A stretch of DNA of 64,000 nucleotides. It comes from Spirogloea muscicola. Taxonomy: Eukaryota > Streptophyta > Zygnematophyceae > Spirogloeales > Spirogloeaceae. Positions 23,061-33,752 of this stretch are shown piece by piece. A program made the translations under genes and the position numbers. The stretch is taken from contig WELB01000135.1 in assembly GCA_009602725.1 (NCBI GenBank), positions 68,797-132,796 of the forward strand. Direction: 5' to 3'. The notes below the pieces were generated by a model, which worked only from the letters and a program-made list of their open reading frames with translations, was not told where the DNA came from and did no database searches. Every line of letters begins with the position of its first letter. Position 1 is the stretch's first letter.

Positions 23061-23885
23061 AAGGTGCGCGCAGTACGACCGCTCATCAAAGGCGGACGAC
23101 AAAACAAACGGAGCGACTACAAGGGCCAAAGCCCACGCGCGACGCCGACGGGCAGAAGACCGTTCGAAGCGCAACGAGGGAAGCCCATCTGAAGGTACCT
23201 CAATGAGCCACAAAACCGTGAAGGTGAGCGCCACCGAAGCGGTGGCGGGGCGATCGTGGAACAGACGGCTGAAGGACCATGTTACGTTCGAGTCGGCGAG
23301 ACGGGTGCACGGCCCACGACAGCCGGCCATCCAGCTTAGCCAACCAGCGTAGCCACGGCCGAACCTGGCCTATCAGGTAGCACTAGATCTTCGCCGCGCC
23401 CGGGCCAAGTCGGGGCGAGCAGCCCTTGCAAAGCAGTCCGCCTTGCAAGTATTACCCGCTTGCCGCAAGCCACGCCTGCGCCAACGCCGCGCCATAGAAG
23501 CGTAAAGCCTAGGGCAGGAGCCGCAGCAGCTATTAAACCTTTGCACGGATCCGCTACGCGACTGCGAGAAATTGTGGTGATTCTGTGGTGAGCAGCCTTA
23601 TGTGTTGTGCTGCGTATCACAAGCTTTACACTAGTTTTGAGCACTAGTCCTCAGATTGCATCACTTAAGGCTGTGAATTGAGGCCTAGTAGCATCATCAT
23701 CGATTTGATATTCACTGATCTCGCACAAGTCGTCATCTTGTTGACAAGAGATTGCACATTTGCTTGTGTGTATGCTCTCTAGTCAGTAGACAGTCCGTCG
23801 CCCTTGAAGCTACAGGTACTAATTTGGACGGTTTTTACCTTTCTTCTCTTGTTGTGAGAGTATTAACGAATCGACCCCTGCACGC
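23061..23885 (+). other. Unassigned stretch, probable gag relic
   Basis: An open stretch reaches 23352 and is basic (Arg/Lys-rich 'RAKAHARRRRAEDRSKRNEG') with no motif I recognise. It runs in from antisense LTR-B sequence and has no clear start. From 23353 to 23885 I see no open frame and no family landmark. The position left of RT would fit a decayed gag-protease region, but that is inference. Confidence 0.3.
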
Positions 23886-24233
23886 TCACTATCAAGAAGC
23901 GGTAACCTTTGCCTCGAACTGACGACCTATTCAATCGTCTCGCGGGAGCTAGTGTGTTCAGCTCCCTCGATCTGCAAAGCGGTTATCACCAAGTTCATAT
24001 CACACCTGAGGACGTCCCAAAATCGGCGTTCCGTACGCCTCTCTGTCACTTCCAGTTCCAGGTGCTCAGCTTTGGTTTGACCGTTGCACCTGTCACAATT
24101 CAGGCTGTGGTTACGAAAGTATTTGGCCCCCTATTGTATGACTTCGTGCTGGTTTGCTTATGCAACATACTGGTGGCAAGTAAAATGCCTGAGGATCACG
24201 TACTGCACTTGCGGCAGGTGCTGCAATTGCGAA
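23886..24233 (+). pseudogene. RT N-terminal relic
   Basis: The frame contains 'DDLFNRLAGASVFSSLDLQS', 'HITPEDVPKSAFRTPL', 'VLSFGLTVAPVT' and 'FGPLLYDFVLV', the conserved gypsy RT blocks. The YLDD catalytic block is ruined ('CLCNILVASK'). The sequence ends at about 24233 where a minus-strand LTR-A relic begins; the two sides share GAAGCAGGG at the join. Confidence 0.83.
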
Positions 24234-26138
24234 GCAGGGTCCACCTGTGCCGTGGCAATACACAGTACTGATTTCACGATCAAATCCACAACTTCCACGG
24301 ACAGAAGCCACAACTAGGCCAGCTTGGTTCGGGCGTTACTACATCAGAGCCCAGCTCGTACAAGACTGATGGAATTCGGCAAGCCCGTGCTGATCAACAG
24401 CACAGCCGACATTTGCCAATGACTTTTTGGCATTTTGTCCATTTGCCAGTGTAAGTTGCAAGATACCAGTAGGCTTTACAACCAAAGCCCTGTTGCTCAG
24501 AAGATTTTTTAATGACACAGGAGGTAGAAGCCTCCGCGTTGACAAGGCTATAAGCTGGACAACCAGCCTCCAGTCCTTGGACTACAATCTTGGCGCTATG
24601 GCACCGGGTGCCGAGGCATTTACACAACAGTAAGAATATAGCTACTAGCTACAATTACGAGCAATTAAATAGCTGTGGGAGAAACGCCATCATCTCCAGA
24701 CTACACGTGGGAGTGGCCCGCCTTCCGGCGATACGACAAAGCCAACTCTTCTGGAGGTAGAGGGTATACTCCCCGACCGCACGGTGCGATGAAGAGAACT
24801 GTCCTCAGTACCGTGTAAACTGGTCGTGTTCGCATCCACGTTCGCAGCATCTTTGCAACTGATTAGAAGTCACCCATACAACAAGGTGCTCTTCGTTCAC
24901 CAGCGCTTGCATAAGCCCATGCAAAGAGAGTACTACTTGCACAACAGACTGCGGGGCCACACACGTCCTACAAGTATGAGGTAACGATACATACCACGTC
25001 ACATCAAGCTCAGCGGGCGTAAAGCTCCGCGTACTTATCATCCGTACATAGCGGTGAGTGAGTGGTGGAAGAAGTCCCAAGTGTTGTACACTCTGGGGTG
25101 GGAGGACGACTTCACAGTGTTCCACCATGCGGCAGCATCATCGGTAAGATATGTAGCTGCAATTCCCACGCGGTATTCGAACGGTGTCGCGCATATCATG
25201 AATCAGTTTTTCAGTTCGCGGAACCAGGCGGTAGGACTACCTTGCCCATCGTACTTGGAGGGCTGGCACGGCCGGGCACGGCCCAGTTGCCTTAAATAGC
25301 CTTGACGCGACGAACTCGCGGCTCTTCAGCATACACACGGGCGAGTATTGTTCGCATCTCTTCGCGTGGCGCTTCCCACTCCGGGATTGCCAGCGAATCA
25401 TCACTCGGAATGGCACCCGCTATTTGCTCCACAAGACGCACAAGGCGTTGCACCTCGGCCGGAGTCAGGCCGTCCAGGTCGGGTGCGTGGAGCTCCGCCG
25501 ACTCACTTTCCGTCTTCTCGACCTCAGCCGGAGGTACGACCGGTGGAGGAGGATTAGGTTCGCACTTGTGTCGGCCGACTCCATGCCTTTACACCAGCAC
25601 ACTGAGGGACCAAGTCAGTGGAGGGCTTAAGACACAACGGCTAAGACAATACTACCACCATGTTACTGAGCAAGCTGGTGCCCCAGGCAAGCAATCATGA
25701 TAGTGCGCAAGTCATACCCCCAAAACACAAAGCCGCACGAGCGAGCTGAGGGAGGGGCCAGGACTGGTGTACGGACCAGCTTCTGGCACATAGCCAGATT
25801 TCGCCGCCCAACGGCGGTCGTTTTCACCTCCTTGTCGCGCAGACAGGCAATCCGCCGACCGCAGGTGGTTACGCAGGCGAAATACTGACCTGGCAATTGT
25901 GATTGCCGCCGGGGTGGGGAATCACTTGATGTAGTTGTAGGCCGACCCCGGATGCGCCGCGGGCGAGTGTTCACAGCACCAATCAGCCCGCCGATGCGGA
26001 TCCACGGGTACACTCTGGCAAGGGATCTAAGTCACAAAAGACTAGTCAGAGCCAGAACATCAGAAGGAACCTTGCATGTGTCAGCCGTATTATCACAGAA
26101 TACGAGACTAGCAAGATGCAAGGACTCCTCTGATACCA
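24234..26138 (-). pseudogene. Truncated minus-strand LTR-A element: gag to protease
   Basis: It matches 16080-18000 in order. The leader is 25.59-26.126 kb, and the gag ATG equivalent is near 25590. Gag frames lie at 25.1-25.6 kb, the pre-protease module ('SLHGLMQALVNEEHLVVWV') at about 24850-24960, and protease remnants at 24340-24600. RT to chromodomain and the 3' LTR are absent: the element stops at 24234 against a plus-strand RT relic. All frames are broken. Confidence 0.77.
26127..26138 (-). promoter_or_regulatory. Primer-binding site of truncated LTR-A element
   Basis: The minus strand reads TGGTATCAGAGG one base from the LTR start at 26140. Confidence 0.9.
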
Positions 26139-26139
26139 A

Positions 26140-27035
26140 TGTGACGAACCTGACCCTTAAGAGCACAGTCAGGGGTCAGAAAGTCCTTATTGATTTCGGT
26201 CGCTGGGGTTTAGAGACAAACTCCCAGCACAGAGAAGCACCACGTGTACTACGCAGCGGAATACCTTGCCTTGAGGCGCCGCCGACAGGCGGCGACTCAC
26301 CTCTCAGGTACGGGCCAGCAACTGTCCCCAGTAGGAGCAGCCACAGTCTACTTACAGGAGAGCCGATGAAGATCCGCAGCGACGGTTTGCGGCGTCGGGC
26401 TGCAGCAGCAGGCAGCAGCAGGCCTGCGTGGACGAGCTGCGGCAGCAGGCGGCAGCAGGGCTGCGCGCCTCTCTCTCGCGTGGGCTTCACTGACTTGGAC
26501 CGATAACCCTGAGCCTCGTCGCAGCCCTACTTGTAGTGCTTCATGTGCCACCCTCCCCAGGGGTCTCTGGGAGGTTCGTCTCAGGGCCCACCTTCGAGAA
26601 GGCGGGCCCGACAAGGGGAATCTAGTACGTGGCAAGGCCACGCGGCTTCCTTCTGGAAGCGGCGGCCAGTGGCGGCCAATGGCGGCCATCCTGCGGTGCC
26701 GCCGAGCGGCGCCCTGCGGCGCCGCCAGTGCGTCACGGGTGTGGCGCGGCGTCACGGGCGCGCCACACGTGTCACATACACGTCACTATGAGTGTGTCGG
26801 CAGATACCAGAATATGCCGAGGAGCTTCTCTGCGGAAGTCCAGGATTCGCCACCTCTGCTGGAGGCGGCGCGCCTGCACGTCACGTCGTCAGCAGGCGCA
26901 TCACACCGCGCGACACCTTGCGCGGGTCGCTCGCGCGTCGCACGCGCGTCGCACGCGTCAGGCACGTGCGCGTCAGTGATTACACGCTTGCGCTTAACTC
27001 GGAGTTAAGCGTCCGGTAACGGCGGGGACGTTGCA
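26140..27035 (-). repeat. LTR-A, 5' LTR of the truncated element
   Basis: An 896-bp LTR in minus orientation (TGTGACGAACCTG ... GGGGACGTTGCA on the plus strand). Its outer end has TTGCA where other copies have TTACA. It abuts the RT of the older plus-strand element at 27036. Confidence 0.9.
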
Positions 27036-28058
27036 ATTTCAGTTCAAAGTGCTGCGCTTTGGTTTGACCAAAGCACAGGCTACATTCCAGGTGGTGATGT
27101 CGAGGGTCTTTGGCCCCCTGCTCAACCATTTTGTGCTGATTTACTTGGACGATATCCTGGTTTTAGCAAAACGCCTGAGGATCACACCTGCGCCAAGTGC
27201 TGCAGCTGCTGCGTGGAAATCAACCGTCTGCCAAGCCGTCCAAGTGCGAATTTTACCAGCCAGAGCTGACATACCTCGGGCATGTCGTGGGCAAGGACGG
27301 CATACGCGTCGACCCCAACAAGACTTCGGTTGTACGGGATTGGCTTGTGCCACGGACTGTACCTGCATTGCACTCCTTTCTGGGCTTCGAGCACTACTTC
27401 CGAAAGTTCCTACAAGGCTATGGGAGCTTGGCACTTCCTCTTACGAAGCTGACTCGTAAGGACGTACCTTGAGAATGGTCGTCCGAATGTCAGAGTGCAT
27501 TTGAGGGAATCCAGCAGGCGCTGACGTCTCCGCCTGTGCTGGCCTTTCCTCGTGTAGGCGTGCCGTATGAACTCGTCTGCGATGCCTCTTTGACCTGCAT
27601 TGGTGCCGTGCTTTTGCAAGAAGAAGTGGCACTCCCAATGGGGCAAGGGCTGCGAAAGCTAGCCCAAAAAAAATTGACAAAGGTTCGGAGGGGCCTACAA
27701 GCGTGTAGCAGCTACAAAGGGGTCGGAAGATGCTTTTGCAAGAGGGTCACCTGTTAGCGATTGAGAGTCGCCTGCTGATACCTGCAGAGCGAAATCACAC
27801 AACGGGCGAGCAGGAATTGCTGGCTGTGGTGCACGCTTTACACGTCTGGCGTTGCTACCTGGAGGGTGTGGCATTCACGGTTGTCACGGATCATTGCCAG
27901 TTGACATAGTTCCACACGCAGCAACATTTGACCCGGCGTCAAGCTCGATGGGCGGAGTGCATGGCACAATTTGATCTCCAATGGGCTCATCGCCCTGGAC
28001 GTCTTAATGTTGCGGACCCTGTGAGTCGCAACATTAGCGGCGCTGATGCGTTGGCTAC
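27036..28058 (+). pseudogene. Older LTR-B element: RT and RNase H
   Basis: RT 'FQFKVLRFGLTKAQATFQ' and 'YLDDILVLAK' (catalytic block intact, about 27143-27172), then 'LTYLGHVVGKDGIRVDPNKT', 'FLGFEHYFRKFLQGYGSLALPLTKLTRKDV', and RNase H 'ICDAS'-type and 'GEQELLAVVHALHVWRCYLEG' blocks. A 109-bp insertion splits RNase H, and a stop replaces Tyr after 'VTDHCQLT'. The frame ends at 'VSRNISGADALAT', where the 14.4-kb tandem element is inserted; the coding sense continues at 42448. Confidence 0.87.
27622..27730 (-). mobile_element. Short non-LTR insertion, 13-bp TSD
   Basis: A 109-bp insertion in RNase H flanked by TGCTTTTGCAAGA (27609-27621 and 27731-27743). Its reverse complement ends GCCCTTGCCCCATTGGGAGTGCCACTTCTTCTT, the same 3' end as at 22772-22946 and 59.5 kb. 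The TSD length, variable 5' truncation and CTT-repeat tail indicate target-primed reverse transcription. Confidence 0.85.
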
Positions 28059-28948
28059 TGTAACGTCCCCGCCGTTACGGGACGCTTAACTCCGAGTTAA
28101 GCGCTACCGTGTAACCAACTGACGCGCACGTGCCTGACGCGTGCGACGCGCATGTGACGCGCAAGTGACCCGTGCGAGGTGACGCGCAGTGTGACGCGCC
28201 TGTCAGCGATGTGACGCACAGGCGCGCCGCCTCCAGCAGAGGTGGCGAATCCTGGACTTCCGAAGAGAAGCTCGTTGGCATATTCCGGTATCTGCCGACA
28301 CACCCGTTATGACGTCTATGTGACACGTGTGGCGCGCCCGTGACGCCGCGCAACACCCGTGACGCACTGGCGGCGCCGCAGGGCGCCGCTCGGCGGCGCC
28401 GCATGCTGGCCGCCGTTGGCCGCCATTGGTCGCCACTGGCCGCCACTTCCAGATGGAAGCCGCGTGGCCTGGCCACGTACTAGATTCCCCTTGTCGGGCC
28501 CGCCTTCCCGAGGTGGGCCCTGAGACGAACCTCCCAGAGACCCCTGGGGAGGGTGGCACGTGAGGCACCACAAGTAGGGCTGAGAGCAGACTCGGGTAAA
28601 TCGGTCAATCTCAGTGAAGCCCGCGAGAGAGAGAGGCGCAGCCCTGCTGCCGCCTGCTGCCGCAGCCCGCCGACGCAGCCCTGCTGCTGCCTGCTGCCGC
28701 AGCCCGTCGCCGCATCCCGTCGTGGCGGATCTTCATCGGCTCTCTGTGAGTAAGACTGTGACTGCAGTCGCTGGCCCGCACTTGAGAGGTGAGCTGCTGA
28801 CTGTCGGCAGCATCTCAGGCCAAGACTTCCGCTGTGTGATACACGTGGTGCTTCGCTGTGCTGGGGGTTTGTCTCAAAACCCCAACGACCGAACTCAATC
28901 AGGACATAACTGACTCTCGACTGTGTCTTAAGGGTCAGGAATGCTTCA
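28059..28948 (+). repeat. LTR-A, left LTR of the tandem
   Basis: 890 bp, TGTAACGTCCCC ... GAATGCTTCA. The first 45 bases form two dyads: GTAACG/CGTTAC (28060-28078) and CGCTTAACT/AGTTAAGCG (28083-28103). A CpG- and CACGTG-rich tract follows, then GGCGGCC repeats, GGGCCCGCC..GGTGGGCCC, and CTGCTGCCGC repeats. This is the best reference copy of the family. Confidence 0.94.
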
Positions 28949-28949
28949 C

Positions 28950-28961
28950 TGGTATCAGAGG
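28950..28961 (+). promoter_or_regulatory. Primer-binding site, tandem copy 1
   Basis: TGGTATCAGAGG two bases after the LTR end, complementary to the 3' end of plant initiator-Met tRNA. Confidence 0.93.
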
Positions 28962-29498
28962 CGTCCTTGCATCTGACTAGCCTCGTCATACGGCTGCAGT
29001 GCAAGGTTCCTTCTGCTGTGCTGGTACTGATTAGTCCTGTGTGACTTGAGTTCTCGTGCCAGAGTGTATCCGTGGGTCTGCATCGCCGGGTCGACTGGTG
29101 CTGTCCATCCTATCGCCCGCTGCATCCACGTAACCGGGGTCGGCAATGGCGGCAGATCCTCCACCACCCCGGCAGAAAGCCGTAGTGCCAGGTCAGTACT
29201 TTGCTGCGTAACCTTCTGCGGTCGGCGGATTGCCTGCCGTGTGGCAAGGAGTTGAAACCGACCGCCGCTGGGCGGCGAAGTCTGACAGTCTGCCAGAGGC
29301 TGGTCCGTACTCCAGTCCTGGTCCCTCCCTCAGTTGCTCGTACGGCTCGCGATCTGGGGGAATGCTTGGTGCGCTGCCATGATTGCTTTGCTCTTCCAAG
29401 GCCCCGGCCTAGCTGAGTATCATCGTGGTAGTATCGTCTCAACCGTTGTTCCCTACGCTAGCGGCTGACTTGATCCCTCAGTGTGTTGGCGTAAAGGA
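28962..29498 (+). other. 5' leader, tandem copy 1
   Basis: A 0.54-kb untranslated leader between the primer-binding site and the gag ATG, nearly identical to 35488-36024 of copy 2. It has no convincing ORF. Confidence 0.75.
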
Positions 29499-30209
29499 AT
29501 GGAGTCGGAGGAGTCGAGTGCACCACTCAACCCTCCTCCGCGAACCGTACCTCCTCCTGGAGATGAGGATGTCGTCGATGACCTAGCGCAGCCCCGTACA
29601 CCTGGCCCGGAGGGGCTGACCTCTGAAGAGGCGCGGCGTCTCGAACGCCTAAAGGAGCAGCTGAAGACTGCCGTTCCCGGTGGGGAGGCACTGGCCAATC
29701 TGCTGTGCGCCGAAGTTCGAACCCTGATCGCCCGGGTGTGTGCGGGCGAAGAACAGATTCAACGTCTCAAGGCAAAAGTCAGCCATGGCGCTCGGCTGGG
29801 CCGTGCCCAGCCATGTCAGCCTGCTAAATTCAGCAGGCGGGGCAGTCTTGCAGCTTGGTTGCGCGACATGCAGGCGTGGTTCGCTCTGTGCGAGGCGCCT
29901 CCGACATCGCACGTCGGGATCGCTGCCACGTACCTGACCGGAGATCCTGCCACTTGGTGGGAATCGGTGAAGTTGTCCTCAACCCCCGGTGTTTTCAACA
30001 CGTGGGACTTCTTCACGAGGTCATTGGCGTCAATGTACGGAGAGGTCCATGCAGAGCTGAAGGCACGCAACGAGCTTGACGCCATTCGCATGCGCGGGGA
30101 TGATTTTGAGGATTATGTGAGAAGGTTTCACATGCTCCTGGTCAAGTGTGGGTCAATGGACGCCAGAGACCAGGTTCAACGCTTCAATGCTGGCCTGCCC
30201 CGCACATAG
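29499..30209 (+). pseudogene. gag, tandem copy 1 (N-terminal part, frameshifted)
   Basis: Structural protein of the retroelement particle. The ATG at 29499-29501 ('MESEESS') is conserved across copies. The N-terminus is Pro-rich and acidic, followed by a helical 'SEEARRLERLKEQLKTAV' stretch and a capsid-like core ('WLRDMQAWFALCEAPPTSHV', 'DDFEDYVRRFHMLLVKCGSM'). One base is missing at about 30198 compared with copy 2 (CTGCCCCGCAC against CTGCCCCCGCAC). This closes the frame at 30209; the gag sense continues in the next frame. Confidence 0.88.
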
Positions 30210-31762
30210 CAGCGCTGTCGCAGGTTGACAAAACGACTTTTCATCCTGTAACAAGCTTGGAGAAGCTTATTGAGCAAGCTCGTCAGTCATACTCGTTGTA
30301 CCCCACTCGCAAGCGCTTCCTCCGTGAGGAAGATGGCGACAAAGTGGGGCCTTCAACTGAAAAGCGGTTCAAGCCGAAGTCCGGCCTCAAGCCAAGTGGT
30401 AAGCCTGGGCCATCAGCAAAGTCGGCGCCAGCCAAGGCTCTAGCGAAAATCGTCCCAGAGGGGGACAGAGCCTGCTTCAGGTGCGGTGAAAAGGGGCACC
30501 GGATTCGAGACTGCCTGCAGCCTCCCAAGTCCCAACCCACCAAGCCGGCATCGACCCGCCCGAAGGGCTATAAGGATAAGGGTAAAGGCAAAAGTGAGTG
30601 CCCCTCCCTTTCACCTTTGTGGGTGTTTCATCAGCATGATGTGGAAATGCTTTTCGAACGCCTAGGACGAGAGTGTCCGCTGTCTGTTATGCCAGTAGTA
30701 CGCTCTATGCATGCGCTGAAGTCAGCACTGGTGAACGAAAGTCCCCTTGTTGTGTGGGTTCCTTCCAATCAGTTGCAGAAAGCTGCAAGCATGTACTTGA
30801 GCTGGATCAGTTTCCATGGTGCTAAAGAACCGGTGTTCTTCATTGTGCCGTGCAGTCGAGGAGTGAACCCTCAACCTCCGTCGGGGCTGGTGTTGTTGTG
30901 TTGCCACGTGGCGAAGAGCCCCCAAGTGAAGTCGGAAGTTGAAGACGTAGTACGCCCCTCAAAGAAACTGTTAGTATATGTAGCTCGGCAATTTATTCGT
31001 ACGGTAGTAAGTGCCTCGGCAGCTGTTGCCGCAGCGCCAACAATGATGTTTTCAGGAATGGTAGCCGGTCATGCAATCCAGATCCTTATAGACACAGGGG
31101 CCACTGTCTCCCGCGTCAGTACGAATTTTGTAAAAGACAATGGTATTATTGTAAAGCCTATTTTCGTCTCTCAAGCTACATTGGCAAATGGACAAACTGC
31201 CGAAGTCATGGGCTACTGTCGTGTTATCATACGCATCCAACAGTATGAGACGGTTGTGTCTTGCCTTGTCATTGAGTTGGCACCGGGCTTTGATGTGATT
31301 TTGGGCGACGATTGGCTTTGTTCCACTGCGGCCCAGCTCGACTTTGATGCGCGGACTTGCTCTGGTCAACGCGGTACTCGTCGTTCTGTGTTGCACAAAG
31401 ACGTTCCCCGCGCACCACCATCTGTGAATGCTTCCTCTATCCAGCTGTCGGCTATACAGTTCAAGAAGCTTCTTCACTCAGAACCGGCTTCGCCCGTGTA
31501 TCTGGTGGTGGTAATGAGTGTTGAGTCTCCCCCTGACTCAGTAGTAGTGAGTGATGTGGCCTCACATGGTCCGGCTCTTGACAAGTTGTTGGCAGAATTC
31601 TCGGATGTGTTCCCTGATGTCTTGCCAGACGGGCTGCCTCCCCATCGAGGCGTGGCTCACACAATTCCATTGGAGCCCGCCGCTGCGCCGCCGTACCGTC
31701 CTATGTATCGACTGAGTCCTCTCGAATCCGCGAGATGCAATCCCAAGTGCAGGATTTGCTAA
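30199..31762 (+). pseudogene. gag C-terminus, zinc knuckle, pre-protease module, protease
   Basis: A long open frame continuing gag. It holds one CCHC knuckle at 30473-30514 (CFRCGEKGHRIRDC; C-X2-C-X4-H-X4-C), then the pre-protease module at about 30617-30912 ('PVVRSMHALKSALVNESPLV', 'FFIVPCSRGV'), whose function I do not know. The aspartic protease follows, with the active site Asp-Thr-Gly at 31091-31099 ('ILIDTGATVS') and the second 'FDVILGDDWL' block at about 31292-31320. The frame closes at 31762, just before RT, through small deletions near 31715-31730. Intact relatives probably have one continuous gag-pol frame. Confidence 0.88.
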
Positions 31763-32583
31763 AGAAAGGGCACATTGAGCCCTCCCAGTCGCCGTACGGT
31801 GCACCGATTCTCTTCGTCAAGAAGAAGGATGGTAGTCTTCGAATGTGCATCGACTATCGAGCCCTAAACAAGCTCACCGTCAAGAACCGGTATCCGCTGC
31901 CACGAATCGATGATCTGTTCGATCGTCTTGAGGGAGCTAAAGTGTTCAGCTCTCTTGATTTGCAAAGCGGCTATCACCAAATACGCATTACCCCTGAGGA
32001 CGTGCCAAAGTCGGCGTTCCGTACGCCAATCGGTCACTTCCAATTTAAGGTGCTCAGCTTTGGCTTGACCAACGCACCTGCCACATTTCAGGCGGTAATG
32101 ACGAAGGTCTTTGGCCCCCTACTGTACGACTTCGTACTAGTCTACTTGGATGATATCCTGGCGTTTAGTAAAACGCCGGAAGATCACGTGCGGCACCTGC
32201 GGCAAGTGCTGCAACTGCTCCGTGAAAACAAGTTGTATGCCAAGAAATCCAAGTGTGCCTTTAATCAGCCCGAGCTGACATATTTGGGGCACGTAGTGGG
32301 CAAAGACGGGGTTCGCGTCGACCCCAAAAAGACTGCTGTAGTAAAGGACTGGCCGGTGCCAAAGAATGTGCCAACATTGCGTTCCTTCTTAGGATTCGCG
32401 AATTACTTCCGCAAGTTCCTGCAAGGATACGGTAGTATGGCAAGTCCTCTTACGAAGCTCACTCGTAAGGACGTACCATGGGGGTGGACGTCCGAGTGCC
32501 AGAAGGCATTCGAAACCATAATTGGGTCCTGGTTAATCCACCCGTTTTGGCCTTGCCTCGAGAAGGCGTGCCATTTGAAGTAA
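31735..32583 (+). pseudogene. Reverse transcriptase, tandem copy 1
   Basis: An open frame with the conserved gypsy RT series: 'GHIEPSQSPYGAPILFVKKK', '[20 protein letters not shown]', 'FSSLDLQSGYHQIRI', 'FQFKVLSFGLTNAPATFQ', the catalytic YLDD at 32143-32154, and 'LTYLGHVVGKDGVRVDPKK'. It copies element RNA into DNA. The frame is lost at about 32510, at the link to RNase H (CGAAACCATAATTGGG against CGAGGACATAAAACGGG in copy 2). Confidence 0.9.
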
Positions 32584-33750
32584 TCTGTGACGCCTCATTG
32601 ATCGGTATTGGTGCCGTTCTCTTGCAGGAGGGTCACCCCGTAGCATTTGAGAGTCGCCTGCTTCGTCCGGCAGAGCGCAACTATACTACGGGGGAGCAAG
32701 AGCTCCTTGCTGTTGTGCACGCCTTACGTGTGTGGCGATGCTATCTCGAGGGTGTTGATGTTACGGTCGTGACGGATCACTGCCAGTTGACCTACTTTCT
32801 AACACAACAACAACAGCAGGCGTCAAACAAGGTGGGCAGAGTTGTTGGCCATATTCAAATTCCAGTGGGTGTACCGCCCTGGAAGGTTGAATGTCGCGGA
32901 TCCGGTGAGCCGCAACATTGCAGGGGCTGATGTGGCAGCTGTCTTGCACGCTACAGGTGTTCAGACCGCAGACGTGCGGCCTACTCGTGGAGCTGCTCGG
33001 CAGCCACCCGCCAACCTCTCTGAGCTGTATGTGCGTATTCGCAATGGGTATAGCACCGACCCATGGTTTGCAGATGCAACCAATACACGCACACTCGTGT
33101 CTGACCAAGATTTTTGGTGGCGAGGGGACGCCATTGTGGTTCCTGACTGCAATGCCCTACGTAGTACCATCATGCAAGAGATGCATGAGCCACCCTATAG
33201 TGGTCATTTGGGTATGGGGAAAACAAAGAAAGCTATTCAGTTTCTCTTTTGGTGGCCTGGCTTCAAAGCCCAGGTACAGTCTTTTGTGAAGACTTGCGCC
33301 ACCTGCCAGCGTAGTAAGGCACGCTCTCACAAGCCTGCCGGGTTACTCCAACCTTTGGAGATTCATCCGCGGAACTGGTCTGATGTCAGTGTGCATTTCA
33401 TTACCCAACTGCCTAAGACAGAAACAGGCTATGATGCCATTGTCGTGTTTGTGGATCGTCTAAGTAAAATGGTGAATTTTGCGCCTACGACCACTAAAGC
33501 GTCCGCTCAGGAATTTGGTCTAAGGAATTATAGGAATTATATACCGCTGGTATATTCGTGGACCGTGTGTGGAAACTGCACGGAGTGCCCGAGCGAATCG
33601 TGTCTGATCGCGACCCTCGCTTCACGGGTTACTTGTAAGTAAGAAGTAACCCGCTTCACGGGTTACTTCTGGCGAGAAGTGTGCAGGCTTATTGGCACTA
33701 AGCAATCCTTATCCACGGCTTTCCACCCCTAGACCGATGGTCAGACCGAA
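32520..33750 (+). pseudogene. RNase H and integrase N-terminus, tandem copy 1
   Basis: RNase H: 'VICDASLIGIGAVLLQEGHP', 'GEQELLAVVHALRVWRCYLE' and 'TDHCQLTYF' give the Asp, Glu and Asp positions. A frameshift near 32815 precedes an open frame to 33642 with the integrase zinc region ('MHEPPYSGHLGMGKTKKAI', 'CATCQRSK') and the first core Asp region. A short insertion near 33520-33550 and a tandem duplication at 33620-33670 disrupt the core. The second-Asp block ('VSDRDPRF') is intact before the duplication. Confidence 0.86.
33620..33672 (+). repeat. Local duplication forming an inverted repeat
   Basis: CGCTTCACGGGTTACTT occurs twice, separated by GTAAGTAAGAAGTAACC. The arms GGGTTACTT and AAGTAACCC face each other across GTAAGTAAG. 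Copy 2 has the sequence once (about 40117-40135). It disrupts the integrase core of copy 1. Confidence 0.8.
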
Positions 33751-33752
33751 CG

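Noticed and set aside
22891-23352. 154-codon plus-strand ORF as a gene
   Set aside because: Its first third is antisense LINE and LTR-B sequence. The Arg-rich remainder is unrecognised and has no start of its own.
28950-28961. tRNA gene
   Set aside because: The match is only the 12-base primer-binding site complementary to a tRNA 3' end. No cloverleaf is present there or elsewhere that I could find.
31735-32583. Reverse transcriptase as part of a retron, diversity-generating or other defence system
   Set aside because: The RT has gypsy blocks, RNase H, integrase and chromodomain, and is bounded by LTRs. There is no template/variable repeat pair or structured ncRNA, and the host is eukaryotic.
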